NCBI GenBank assembly: GCA_944393255.1
Contig: CALXZP010000012.1
Location: 1 to 64,000 of the forward strand
Reading direction: 5' to 3'
Length of the DNA: 64,000 bases
From: an uncultured Clostridia bacterium
Lineage (GTDB): Bacteria > Bacillota > Clostridia > UBA1381
Shown: piece by piece, positions 30,196 to 38,846 of the stretch
Numbering within the stretch: position 1 is the first letter of the stretch
How the letters are laid out: every line of letters starts with the position of its first letter
Position numbers and translations under genes: made by a program
Notes under the pieces: model-generated
Told to the model about the DNA's origin: nothing
The model's input: the letters and a program-made list of their open reading frames with translations, nothing else
Databases searched by the model: none

Positions 30196-31218
30196 ATGTA
30201 TAAGAAATATCCGCCGGAAAACGGCGAAAGTACGGTAACAGACAGCGGCAGCTGCCGCTGCTGCCAATCCTCCTGCTGCTGTCCGCCGCCATGTCCGCCG
30301 GTATGTCCTACCGGAGCAACGGGCGCGACCGGCGCAACAGGCCCGACAGGCCCAACGGGGCCAACGGGGCCGACAGGGCCTACGGGAGCAACAGGCACAG
30401 CAGGCACATCCGGCGCAACAGGCCCGACAGGCCCAACGGGGCCGACAGGGCCTACGGGAGCAACAGGTACAGCGGGCACACCCGGCGCAACGGGATCGAC
30501 AGGGCCGACAGGGCCGACAGGCCCAACGGGGCCTACCGGACCTACCGGACCTACCGGAGCGACAGGCGCAACAGGGCCGGCAGGCTCTGACGGCTCTGAC
30601 GGTGCTGACGGTGCGACAGGCGCCACCGGTGCTACGGGCGCCGACGGCACAGCAGCCTCAATAGTAGTAGGCTCCACAACTACCGGAGAACCCGGTACGG
30701 AAGCTTCTGTTGTCAATGTAGGAACAGAACGGGACGCAGTGCTTGAATTTACCATTCCACGCGGTGACACGACCTGCTGTACTCCGAAGCTTGACCTCCT
30801 GTTTTCGTATTCCACTCCCCCAAAGCCCGTGACAGACGGAGGAAGCCTGGTATTTGATATAAACTCTATAGTTTACGGAACAGCTATAAGTCATACTCCG
30901 AACAGTGCAGATTTCGTAATAGACGAACCGGGCGTATACTATGTATCCTTCAAGGGATCATTTGCCTCGCTTATAGGCTCGTGCTATCCGCAGACCCTGC
31001 TTCTGTACCTGGCTCAGAACGGCAATATAGTTGTCGGCAGCGAGCTGAACCACACATTTGCCAGGTCAAATGAACTCATAAGCCTTGCATTCACTATCCC
31101 GGTAGTGGTATCAGAGGTTCCGTCATCGCTGAGCATAGTTGTTAACGGCGGCAGCTTCGCTTACAGCAATATCGCACTTTCGATCCATCGCATAAGCGAT
31201 ATACCGGACGAAAACTGA
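30196..31218 (+). CDS. Collagen-like Gly-X-Thr repeat protein, BclA-type
   Basis: A 340-residue protein in three parts: a Cys-rich head ([18 protein letters not shown], about 20-37), about 40 collagen triplets dominated by PTG and ATG (about 38-155), and a 150-residue C-terminal domain with beta-rich sequence ([31 protein letters not shown]) like the TNF-like trimerisation heads of exosporium proteins. There is no signal peptide, as in spore-surface collagen-like proteins made in the mother cell. Threonine in the triplets is the usual glycan site, and a glycosyltransferase lies just upstream. The repeat coding DNA is itself tandemly repeated. A spore-surface location is inference from family and the presence of gpr. 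Confidence 0.88.
   Translation: MYKKYPPENGESTVTDSGSCRCCQSSCCCPPPCPPVCPTGATGATGATGPTGPTGPTGPTGPTGATGTAGTSGATGPTGPTGPTGPTGATGTAGTPGATGSTGPTGPTGPTGPTGPTGPTGATGATGPAGSDGSDGADGATGATGATGADGTAASIVVGSTTTGEPGTEASVVNVGTERDAVLEFTIPRGDTTCCTPKLDLLFSYSTPPKPVTDGGSLVFDINSIVYGTAISHTPNSADFVIDEPGVYYVSFKGSFASLIGSCYPQTLLLYLAQNGNIVVGSELNHTFARSNELISLAFTIPVVVSEVPSSLSIVVNGGSFAYSNIALSIHRISDIPDEN
30331..30483 (+). repeat. Tandem 81/72-nt repeat within the collagen-like gene
   Basis: The stretch 30331-30411 (81 nt) is repeated almost exactly at 30412-30483 (72 nt); the second copy lacks one nine-base triplet unit and has a few silent or conservative changes. All length differences are multiples of nine, so the Gly-X-Y register is kept. 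This marks unequal crossover or slippage that changes collagen length. Confidence 0.8.
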
Positions 31219-31252
31219 TCCTTATCCGCACAGAATCGCGGCAATGAAAATC

Positions 31253-31294
31253 GAGGCTCCGTATCCTCATAACGGGGATACGGAGCCTCTCTTT
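31253..31294 (+). terminator. Terminator of the collagen-like gene
   Basis: A 14-bp perfect stem (GAGGCTCCGTATCC/GGATACGGAGCCTC) followed by TCTCTTT, 35 bases after the stop codon. Confidence 0.85.
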
Positions 31295-31445
31295 GCGAAA
31301 CAAAATAAGACCGCACAATGTGCAGCCTTATTTTTAAGATCAGCTTCTCTCGCTTTTACGAAGCACTGCGGAAGAAAACGAAGCCCGTTGAAACGCCGGA
31401 TGAGCCACTCCGCTCAAAAAAAGCGGGAGTACGTCTTTGCCTATG

Positions 31446-32786
31446 TTATAACAGAACCCCGTTTATCGAGTCCGTACAAAGCTTCACTGCCGTATCTATA
31501 TCCTCTCTGCCTATTGTCAGCGGAGGATTAAAATACAGAACGTTCCCGAGAGGACGAAGTATGAGCCCGCGGTCAAGCGCCTTTTTGTATATCTCATACC
31601 CTATGCGCTTTTCGGTATCGAAGCCTTCCTTGCTTTCTCTATCCTTCACAAGCTCTACCGCATTTATCAGTCCTATATGCCGTATCTCTCCAACATTTTT
31701 ATGATCTTTCAGCGCCGCGCTGAGCCGATCGTTAAGATAGACCGCGGTTTCACGAGCCTTAGCTATGATATCGTCTCTTTCAAGCACATCAAGAACTGCC
31801 AGCGCCGCACTGCAGCCGAGAGGATTGCCGCTGTATGTATGCGAATGCATAAACGCCTTTCCCTCATTATAATCAGAATAGAATGCATCGTATATCTCAT
31901 CCGTGGCTATAGTTATCGCCATAGGCATATATCCCCCGGTAAGTCCCTTAGAAATACACATTATATCCGGACTCACTCCGGCATGTTCGAAAGCAAACAT
32001 CTTTCCCGTCCTGCCGAAGCCTGTGGCTATCTCGTCGGCGATAAGGACAACATTGTATTCGTCGCAAAGCTCCCTCAGCTTTTTCAGATACAGCGGCGGG
32101 TATATCCTCATTCCGGCGCTGCCCTGAAGAAGCGGTTCAACTATCATTCCGGCCGTTTCGGCGCCGTGCTCGGCAAAAGCTGCTTCCGCTTTTTCAAAGC
32201 ATTCACAGCTGCATTCATCTCTGTTCTTTCCGTACGGACACCTGTAGCAGTCTGGGGCTTCTATCCTTACCGTTTCCATCAGCATCGGTTTATATATTTT
32301 CGCATACAGATCAAGCGTACCCACCGACAGCGCGCCTATTGTCTCACCGTGATAACCGTCGGACAGACACATGAATTTCTGCTTTTCACTTCGGCCTGTC
32401 TGATAGCAATACTGAAACGCCATCTTCAGCGAACATTCGACCGCAGCGCTGCCGTTGTCCGAAAAATTGAATTTTGTAAGTCCTTCGGGCACGATCCTTG
32501 ACAGCCGCTGACAAAGCTTTATCGCCGGTTTATGCGAAAAGTTTGCAAATATCACATGCTCTAAGCTGTCAAGCTGTTTCTTCACAGCCTCGTTTATATC
32601 CGGATTGCAGTGCCCAAGCAGATTGCACCACCATGAGCTTACTATATCTATATAATCCTTTCCGTTGATATCCTTCAAATGCACTCCGCTACCGCTTTCT
32701 ATAACTATGGGCGGAAGCTCCTCGTAGTCCTTCATCTGTGAACACGGATGCCATATGTATTTCAGATCCTCTTTCTGCCAGTCCAT
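31446..32786 (-). CDS. bioA: Adenosylmethionine-8-amino-7-oxononanoate aminotransferase
   Basis: A 446-residue class III PLP aminotransferase converting KAPA to DAPA in biotin synthesis. It begins with the BioA signature WHPCSQMKDYEELPP and has SSWWCNLLGHCNP, NGSAAVECSLKMA, the cofactor region LIADEIATGFGRTGKMFA and the PLP lysine in CISKGLTGG. It lies 18 bases after bioD. GAPDCYRC..CECF adds a cysteine-rich insertion of the sort seen in many Firmicute BioAs. The genes for earlier steps (bioF and the pimelate route) are not in the window. Confidence 0.95.
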   Translation of the reverse strand: MDWQKEDLKYIWHPCSQMKDYEELPPIVIESGSGVHLKDINGKDYIDIVSSWWCNLLGHCNPDINEAVKKQLDSLEHVIFANFSHKPAIKLCQRLSRIVPEGLTKFNFSDNGSAAVECSLKMAFQYCYQTGRSEKQKFMCLSDGYHGETIGALSVGTLDLYAKIYKPMLMETVRIEAPDCYRCPYGKNRDECSCECFEKAEAAFAEHGAETAGMIVEPLLQGSAGMRIYPPLYLKKLRELCDEYNVVLIADEIATGFGRTGKMFAFEHAGVSPDIMCISKGLTGGYMPMAITIATDEIYDAFYSDYNEGKAFMHSHTYSGNPLGCSAALAVLDVLERDDIIAKARETAVYLNDRLSAALKDHKNVGEIRHIGLINAVELVKDRESKEGFDTEKRIGYEIYKKALDRGLILRPLGNVLYFNPPLTIGREDIDTAVKLCTDSINGVLL

Positions 32787-32804
32787 TTTACCGCTCCTTA
32801 CTAT

Positions 32805-33488
32805 TTATATTTCCGCATAAAGCTCCGCAAGCATCTTTGGATCTATATCCAGCTCGGAAGCTCCTTTTTCGACCTTTGCAAGAACCTTTATCCCGGTCAG
32901 TTCTTCAACCATTTTTATATTATCCTCTTCCATTATGCTGCCGCTGTGAAAATTATTGAAGATCATGCCGCATACCGGCAGCCCGTGCGCTCTCATGTAT
33001 TCGACGGTCAGTACAACGGAATTTATCGTACCCAGACCGGCGTCCGCAACGATAAGCGAAGGCAGCTTTAACATTTTTATAATATCCTCAAGATACAAAT
33101 TCTTGTCGTAAGCTATAGGACAAACGATACCTCCGCTGCCCTCGACCGTGAGATATTCAAACGTATCCATGAGACGGCCGTAATCCTCCATGACCTTCTC
33201 TTTTTCGACCGCCCCGCCCTCAAGGATCGCCGCAAGATGGGGAGAGTACGCATTCCGGTATACATATGAAACACATTCGTTAGGATCCATGTCCAATCCT
33301 GCCGTTCTAAGAACGTGTTCGGCGTCGCCCGGTATGAGCACGCCGTTTTTTTCTTCCGCGCCGCTCAGCGCCGCTTTATAATACCCTGCATTCAGCCCGT
33401 AGCAGCGCAGCTTTTTAACAATTAGCGCCGTTACATATGTTTTTCCCACATCCGTACCTGTTCCCGTTATAAATAACCCTTTACTCAT
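32805..33488 (-). CDS. bioD: Dethiobiotin synthetase
   Basis: A 227-residue ATP-dependent carboxylase closing the ureido ring of dethiobiotin. The P-loop is FITGTGTDVGKTYVTA, followed by GYYKAALSG and VEGSGGIVCPI, all BioD marks. It overlaps the end of bioB by eight bases (ATGAGTAA), indicating translational coupling. Confidence 0.95.
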   Translation of the reverse strand: MSKGLFITGTGTDVGKTYVTALIVKKLRCYGLNAGYYKAALSGAEEKNGVLIPGDAEHVLRTAGLDMDPNECVSYVYRNAYSPHLAAILEGGAVEKEKVMEDYGRLMDTFEYLTVEGSGGIVCPIAYDKNLYLEDIIKMLKLPSLIVADAGLGTINSVVLTVEYMRAHGLPVCGMIFNNFHSGSIMEEDNIKMVEELTGIKVLAKVEKGASELDIDPKMLAELYAEI

Positions 33489-34452
33489 CTTTAAGCACCG
33501 CCCTGTAATTCAATCTTTTCAATATATCCATATCCTCTCCGGCCGTTATGCCGGAGGTTGTGAGCATATTCATAGTTATGGCCGCGTTCGCTCCGGAGCG
33601 GAAGCAGCTCTCGCCTTTATCTTCCATAAGTCCCCTTCCTCCGGCAAGCCTTATAGACGCCGAGGGATTTATGAACCTGAAAACGGCGCATATCCGTCTC
33701 ATCTCGTCATTTGTGAGCATACTGCGTCCCTCCATGGGCGTACCCTTTATTGGATTAAGCATATTGACCGGCACTGAACGTATCCCCAGCTCCCTCAGCT
33801 CAACAGCCATATCTATCCTGTCCTCCATCGTCTCGCCAAGTCCCATTATCCCTCCGCTGCAAACCTCAAGTCCTGCCTCCTGCGCAGCCCGTATAGCGTT
33901 CAGTTTGTCGTCATATGTATGCGTAGTGCAAATATACGGGAAATATCTTCTCGACGTCTCAAGGTTGTTGTGAACACGGCTCAGACCTGCATCCTTCAGT
34001 CTTGAGAACTGGTCTCTGCTCAGCAGACCAAACGAGCCGCAGACCGATATGCCGCAGCTTTTTTTTATCTCGTGTATGACCTCGCACACCTTGCCGACTT
34101 CTTCATCCGAAAGCTTTTTTCCCGATGTGACAAGTGAAAATCTAAGTATACCTGCCGCCTCATTTTCCGCGGCCTGCCGCGCCGCCGTTTTCGGATCTAT
34201 AAGCGGATATTCCTCCACACCGGCATTATAGTGCGCCGACTGCGCGCAGTAACGGCAGTTTTCGGAACATCGCCCGCACTTGGCGTTAGTTATCGAACAC
34301 AGATCGAATATATCTCCGCACACCTCACGTCGTATCTTATCCGCCGCAGCGCAAAGCTCCTCCAGAGGCGCCTTCGCAAGCTCCGCAGCGTCCGCTCTGT
34401 CTATCCCGCCGCCGGATATCGCTTTTTCAGTCAGCCGCTCTATCATACACAA
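33481..34452 (-). CDS. bioB: Biotin synthase (radical SAM)
   Basis: A 323-residue radical SAM enzyme that inserts sulfur into dethiobiotin. The cluster motif CSENCRYC is preceded by SITNAKCGRC. Further BioB marks are VHNNLETS, CSGGIMGLGE and NMLNPIKGTP. The start is probably TTG at 34452, ten bases after AGGAG; the ATG two codons later is 16 bases from that site. First gene of bioBDA, whose promoter overlaps a BirA-like inverted repeat. Confidence 0.94.
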   Translation of the reverse strand: MCMIERLTEKAISGGGIDRADAAELAKAPLEELCAAADKIRREVCGDIFDLCSITNAKCGRCSENCRYCAQSAHYNAGVEEYPLIDPKTAARQAAENEAAGILRFSLVTSGKKLSDEEVGKVCEVIHEIKKSCGISVCGSFGLLSRDQFSRLKDAGLSRVHNNLETSRRYFPYICTTHTYDDKLNAIRAAQEAGLEVCSGGIMGLGETMEDRIDMAVELRELGIRSVPVNMLNPIKGTPMEGRSMLTNDEMRRICAVFRFINPSASIRLAGGRGLMEDKGESCFRSGANAAITMNMLTTSGITAGEDMDILKRLNYRAVLKDE

Positions 34453-34481
34453 AACAAATCCACTCCTGTCTGTTATTTTGA

Positions 34482-34507
34482 TTGTAAACCTCTTTCTGTG
34501 TTAACAT
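34482..34507 (-). promoter_or_regulatory. Candidate BirA (biotin) operator at the bioB start site
   Basis: TTGTAAAC (34482-34489) and GTTAACAT (34500-34507) form an inverted repeat with half-sites like those of biotin-repressor operators. The pair covers the bioB transcription start next to its -10. The gap between half-sites is 10 bases, shorter than the usual 14-16, so the call is tentative. Confidence 0.45.
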
Positions 34508-34534
34508 TATATCACACCCCCGGTGATATGTCAA
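34506..34534 (-). promoter_or_regulatory. bioBDA promoter
   Basis: TTGACA (34529-34534), 17-base spacer, TATAAT (34506-34511) on the minus strand. Confidence 0.8.
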
Positions 34535-34599
34535 GCACGTCCGCACACCAGGATCAATTTCAAGTGAAAAATCAGCGCTGACCATTCTTTGCATATCTA

Positions 34600-34628
34600 T
34601 TGACATTACGCGCGTATTCTAATATAAT
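34600..34628 (+). promoter_or_regulatory. Promoter of the lysR-family gene
   Basis: TTGACA (34600-34605), 17-base spacer, TATAAT (34623-34628) on the plus strand, divergent from the bioB promoter. Confidence 0.8.
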
Positions 34629-34685
34629 ATATATGATCGCGGCGCGCCGTTTGGCGGTACGGCCCGCTTATACGGAGGGAATAAT

Positions 34686-35588
34686 ATGCTTATCAACTAT
34701 GACTATTACAGAATTTTTTATTACGCCGCAAAATACGGCAGTCTTACGCGCGCCGCGCAGATACTTATGGACAACCAGTCAAATATAACAAGGATGATCA
34801 AAAATCTCGAGACCGAGCTTGGGTGCACTCTGTTTATACGAACCAACAAAGGCGTATCCCTTACGCCCGACGGCGAAAAGCTTCTCGGATATGTGAGCGC
34901 TGCCTTTGAACACCTGCAGGAGGGAGAACAGGAATTTTCCAAAGGACACGGACTTGAAAGCGGTACGGTTACAGTCAGCGTAAGCGAGACCGCGCTCCAC
35001 GGACTTTTTCTGAAAGTTCTGCACAACTTCCACAACAAGTATCCCGGGATAAAAATAAGGATACTCAACTTTTCGACCCCGCAGGCCATCTCCTCACTGC
35101 ACAGCGGCATGGCCGATCTTGCGATAGTAACATCGCCTACTGGCTCTTCAAAGCCGCTGCAGGAAACGCGCATAACCGGCTTTAACGAAGTTCTCGTTTG
35201 CGGCCCGGATTTTTCCGATATGAAATACAAGCGGCTTCGTTTTTCGGATCTGCATTCTTATCCGTTCATATGTATGGGCAAAGGCACGAAAACCTATGAA
35301 TTTTATAACAAGCTGTTCGTTAAAGAGGACATCGTTCTTTCCCCCGACATGGAGGCGGCAACGACCGACCAGGTGCTCATCATGGTCAAAAACAATCTCG
35401 GACTTGGATTTCTCCCGGATATGATAGCAAGACCCGCAATAGAAAGCGGAGAGATAATGGAACTGAATTTCGAGGATCAGATACCTAAGCGGTATATCTG
35501 TCTGCTTAAAAATACGGATTATTCACTGAGCGTGGCCGCAAAGGAGTTTGAAAAGACCGTTCTCGCGGAACGCGAAAATAATAAATAG
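34686..35588 (+). CDS. LysR family transcriptional regulator
   Basis: A 300-residue LysR regulator. The N-terminal winged helix reads YYRIFYYAAKYGSLTRAAQILMDNQSNITRMIKNLE, and the remainder is the periplasmic-binding-like effector domain (ADLAIVTSPTG, LGLGFLPDMIA). It has GGAGGG before its ATG and its own promoter. It is divergent from bioBDA, the classical position for a LysR regulator of the neighbouring operon, but a BirA-like site suggests bio control could be separate. The effector is unknown. Confidence 0.88.
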   Translation: MLINYDYYRIFYYAAKYGSLTRAAQILMDNQSNITRMIKNLETELGCTLFIRTNKGVSLTPDGEKLLGYVSAAFEHLQEGEQEFSKGHGLESGTVTVSVSETALHGLFLKVLHNFHNKYPGIKIRILNFSTPQAISSLHSGMADLAIVTSPTGSSKPLQETRITGFNEVLVCGPDFSDMKYKRLRFSDLHSYPFICMGKGTKTYEFYNKLFVKEDIVLSPDMEAATTDQVLIMVKNNLGLGFLPDMIARPAIESGEIMELNFEDQIPKRYICLLKNTDYSLSVAAKEFEKTVLAERENNK

Positions 35589-35704
35589 TTCTGTCTTACG
35601 GGTAAAACCGAAACATTAACAAGCAGAAAAGCAATGGAAAACCTGTATATGATGATATAATATAAACATACAAAGAGACAAAATAAAATTCAAGGAGAAG
35701 TATC

Positions 35705-36178
35705 ATGAACTTGATAGTTAGAAGATTTAATGAAGCCGACGCATTGGATGTATGCAATCTTATAGTACGCAATTTTCTTGAAGTTAATAGTAAAGATTAT
35801 GGGATGGATGCTATGCAAAAATTAGCAAAAATATATAATGTAAATAAAGTACTTCAAATTGCAAGGTATGCACATATGTATGTTTTTGAAATAGATAAAA
35901 AAATCATTGGTACAGGTTCAATTTCAAGCTATTGGGGAAGCGAAACAGAAAGTATATTACTTACTATATTTGTGTTGCCGGAGTATCATGGAAGGGGGAT
36001 TGGGACTAAGATTATAAAAACGCTTGAACAAGATGAACTGTTTATGAGAGCAAAACGAATTGAAATTCCTGCTTCTATTACTGCAACCGAATTTTATCGA
36101 AAATTCGGGTATGATTATAAAAATGGTGTTAAAGAATTAGATGAAGAACATCATTACCGTCTTGAAAAATTTAGATAA
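35705..36178 (+). CDS. GNAT family N-acetyltransferase, AT-rich, probably acquired
   Basis: A 157-residue GNAT protein with the acetyl-CoA loop LPEYHGRGIGTKIIKTLEQ and the C-terminal EFYRKFGYDY. It transfers an acetyl group to an unidentified amine. Its codons are strikingly AT-rich (many AAA, ATA, AAT, TTA) compared with both flanks, and the following 430 bases are equally AT-rich, so this islet is probably recent horizontal DNA. AAGGAG lies just before the ATG; a TATAAT at 35656-35661 lacks a good -35. Confidence 0.85.
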   Translation: MNLIVRRFNEADALDVCNLIVRNFLEVNSKDYGMDAMQKLAKIYNVNKVLQIARYAHMYVFEIDKKIIGTGSISSYWGSETESILLTIFVLPEYHGRGIGTKIIKTLEQDELFMRAKRIEIPASITATEFYRKFGYDYKNGVKELDEEHHYRLEKFR

Positions 36179-36600
36179 ATTACATTTAGGTGTAGATTTG
36201 GGGTGTTCCCAACAACTGAAAATCTCTATTTCTGTTATAGGCGGAAACGAGTGATTTTTCGGAAAGGGTATCTTCTTTCCGCACTTTACAGAATTTTTTT
36301 ACAAAAGAACGAAAGGATGTGTATCATCTTATTTGTGGTGCTAAAAAGGTGTCCAATTCTGTAAAACCGACTTATACAACAATATGAGGATATACAAGAG
36401 AAAACGGAAAACCATTAAAAATATAGAAATTTATCTCACTTTAATAAACACCTGCAAGAAGTTATAAGACGATTTCCGTCTATCAAACCAATAAAAAATT
36501 TCAGCGCTGCATTTTTAATGCAGCGCTGGAACTCTGTTATATCCTTTCTTCACGGCAGAACCGTGCGAGCAAAAGGCTGTGTATGCGCCTAAATAAGGTT
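36179..36600. other. AT-rich non-coding stretch with inverted repeats
   Basis: No convincing gene. It shares the AT-rich composition of the acetyltransferase before it. It contains a CGGAAAG/CTTTCCG hairpin (about 36260-36281) and an 11-bp inverted repeat TTTACAGAATT (36285-36295)/AATTCTGTAAA (36355-36365) 59 bases apart. These could be ends of a small decayed mobile element, but no transposase remnant is readable. Confidence 0.5.
36491..36528 (-). terminator. Terminator of the MORN/RCC1 gene
   Basis: A perfect 11-bp stem CAGCGCTGCAT/ATGCAGCGCTG with a five-base loop; on the minus strand it is followed by an A/T tail with six T. It lies about 90 bases after the stop at 36616. Confidence 0.75.
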
Positions 36601-36615
36601 ATCTGTGTTTTTCTG

Positions 36616-38583
36616 TCAATATTGTTCAAGTCCCCAGTCTATCTCGTCGTAGACCTTTTCGCATCTGACTGGCTCTTTGTATTCTTCTTTGTTAATATAT
36701 GTTTTTCCCCAATACCACAGAGAACCGTCGTTCTTTATAATATATACCGCTCCGTATGAAAACGCGTAATCCTTAACGTTATCGGCGATCTTCACGGGTT
36801 TAAGAATGTATTTCTCACCGTCTTTTACTATCTGACCCGATTCATTGCTTCCCCAGCCCCAGAGCGATCCGTCCTCCTTTTTTGCAAGCATTGTGGATCC
36901 GGCTTTTACCGAAACAAAGCCTTCGCCCAGCTTCACCGGGTCGGTATGGTTAGACAGAGCTTTGGTATATTCATAGCTATCATAATCGAATGTTTCCGCA
37001 TAGCCCAGCTGACCGTCATAGCTGCTCCCAAAGCCCCATAGGATACCGCTGCCGTCTATATACGCATATACGCTTCCCTCGCCGCTCGAAACATATACGG
37101 CATTTTCACCCATAAGGACAGGCTCGGAATGATCGGCTTCATCGCTCCACTCCCCGCTGAAATTTTCCGAACGATATGTCCATACGCTGCCATCGTTCTT
37201 AAGATAGATAACGTACTCCGAACCCGAGACCTGTTTCACTCCGGAATCTATAAGCTCCCATCTCCCGTCCACAGTCATCTCATAAAGACCGCCGTTTTGG
37301 TCTATATAATGCCCCTCGTTGGCCGAAATGACGTTTTCTGCCGTAAAAGTATCATTGCTTTCGTTGTTGTCATTGACCAGATAGAGTTTTCCGTCCTTGG
37401 CGAGCAGCCAGCCCTCATAATAATTTCCGTCTATCAGATTCCTGCGGCGGTATACCGCGTTCGAGCAGTTATCATAGGTCTCCGGAACGCTGTACAGAGC
37501 TCCGTCCGCATCTATCACGGACAGCGGCGAATACGCAGATGCACCGAATTTCTCGAACACCGGCGCGTCTCCCCTCACCGCCACATTCAGATCCCCGTTC
37601 GTATATGTGGTATACCGCGTTACCTTCATTCCGTACAGGTATTCATAGTCAACGTTTGCCTGACGGAAAAAGCCAAGGGCTCCGTTTTCCGTCATGTATT
37701 CATCAATATAATACTTCATTCCGTGATAATCGGAATATTGGTGAACAAAGCCGGGAATGCAGCGGTCGGATCTCATTCCTCCGGTCATATCATACTTATT
37801 CCCGTAAGTCGAACGGTAATAGGTGCCGAGATCGCTGCCTATCGTATATGTATAATACCCCTCGTCAATAAAATAGCCGGTCTTTTCACCGTTTACAAAC
37901 GATCCGGTGTATACCATATCGTTTACCGTCCCGGGGAACTCGGTCATCACACTGGTGTCATGGATACGCCCTATGCCATGCGGGACGCCGTTTTCCGCCT
38001 CTCCCGTATATGTTATCCCGTCGCCGAGACTTAAAGTCTGTGCATACGACTGTTCGTTATAGGCATATTCAACGCTGCTGCGTATGACATTCAGCTTTGC
38101 GAGCCTATGCTCTTCATCAAAGACTACCTCTCCGAACGGTCTCAGATCTGATAATTTTATCAGTGTCTGTCCGTCTATATTGCACGCGGCTATCTCCGTT
38201 CCGTGCAAATAGGTTCTGATATCGGTGCTGTAAACATTATAAAGCGTTCTGCCAAGCTGTATATCGGATTTTTTGATGTTGATCTCGCTCGGGGCAAGAG
38301 ACGTTCTCACTGTGTCGGTATTCTGCGTTACAGTTAGTGTTCTTGCGTCCGCATCCCAGTCAACGGCAAAACCGTAGCCTCTCAGATCCTCTGCTATCAC
38401 GTAGGTATAGTCCTGAAAATTATACGAACGGATAGGCTGATCGTCTATAAGCGCGCCGATGTCAGTTGCATATACCTCTCCTACCATCTCGTTCGCATGT
38501 ACGCTTACTGCAAATGCCGGAACAAACGCCGATACCGCCAACGCCGCGCATGCTCCCCCAAAAAAAGAATATAAATCTCTCAT
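36616..38583 (-). CDS. Secreted protein with copper-amine-oxidase-N-like, MORN and RCC1-like repeats
   Basis: A 655-residue protein with a signal peptide (MRDLYSFFGGACAALAVSAF.., cleavage after HA). Two copper-amine-oxidase N-terminal-like segments follow (YVIAEDLRGYGFAVDWDAD and LIKLSDLRPFGEVVFDEEH). Then come MORN-like repeats (ITYTGEAENGVPHGIGRIH, VYTGSFVNGEKTGY). The C-terminal part has RCC1-like beta-propeller blades (GSGILWGFGSSYDGQLGY, EDGSLWGWGSNESGQI, NDGSLWYWGK). This resembles secreted, wall-associated repeat proteins of Clostridia; activity is unknown. The start is placed at the ATG with GGGAGGAAGG upstream; an ORF extension to 38772 has no ribosome site and no signal peptide. Confidence 0.75.
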   Translation of the reverse strand: MRDLYSFFGGACAALAVSAFVPAFAVSVHANEMVGEVYATDIGALIDDQPIRSYNFQDYTYVIAEDLRGYGFAVDWDADARTLTVTQNTDTVRTSLAPSEINIKKSDIQLGRTLYNVYSTDIRTYLHGTEIAACNIDGQTLIKLSDLRPFGEVVFDEEHRLAKLNVIRSSVEYAYNEQSYAQTLSLGDGITYTGEAENGVPHGIGRIHDTSVMTEFPGTVNDMVYTGSFVNGEKTGYFIDEGYYTYTIGSDLGTYYRSTYGNKYDMTGGMRSDRCIPGFVHQYSDYHGMKYYIDEYMTENGALGFFRQANVDYEYLYGMKVTRYTTYTNGDLNVAVRGDAPVFEKFGASAYSPLSVIDADGALYSVPETYDNCSNAVYRRRNLIDGNYYEGWLLAKDGKLYLVNDNNESNDTFTAENVISANEGHYIDQNGGLYEMTVDGRWELIDSGVKQVSGSEYVIYLKNDGSVWTYRSENFSGEWSDEADHSEPVLMGENAVYVSSGEGSVYAYIDGSGILWGFGSSYDGQLGYAETFDYDSYEYTKALSNHTDPVKLGEGFVSVKAGSTMLAKKEDGSLWGWGSNESGQIVKDGEKYILKPVKIADNVKDYAFSYGAVYIIKNDGSLWYWGKTYINKEEYKEPVRCEKVYDEIDWGLEQY

Positions 38584-38651
38584 TTTACCTTCCTCCCTAA
38601 TGTCTCGCCGTTCTATGCCATAGCTGTCCAAAAGCTTTGATACAGCAGATA

Positions 38652-38689
38652 ACTCATTGTCTGCTATGAACAAACAGCAGACAATGAGT
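38652..38689 (-). repeat. 14-bp perfect inverted repeat upstream of the MORN/RCC1 gene
   Basis: ACTCATTGTCTGCT (38652-38665) and AGCAGACAATGAGT (38676-38689) are perfect inverted repeats with a ten-base loop. There is no T tail, so it is not a terminator. It lies 70-110 bases before the ATG and may be an operator or a leader RNA hairpin. Confidence 0.7.
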
Positions 38690-38846
38690 ACTATTAAATA
38701 ATTAGACGGTTTATATGACAGGTCGGAGCGGTTTGATCGATACAAAGTCAAATTTTCCGTAAAAAAAGACAATATCTTATGACGCGTAATAAACCTTTAC
38801 AGGCGGTTTAAATACACCTTGATATACCTGATAAGCAGGCGTCTCC

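Noticed and set aside
30300-30660. Possible CRISPR-like regular repeats
   Set aside because: The nine-base periodicity is collagen triplet coding in one continuous frame; there are no spacers between conserved repeats.
30171-30815. Minus-strand ORF of 214 codons with GPVGPV repeats
   Set aside because: It is the antisense of the Gly-X-Thr triplets; repeat DNA without stops opens all frames. It has no ribosome site and the plus-strand gene is clear.
36541-36605. GCACGGTTCT-like segment on the minus strand resembling the end of a group II intron
   Set aside because: No domain V stem and no reverse-transcriptase remnant could be found; similarity is a few bases only.
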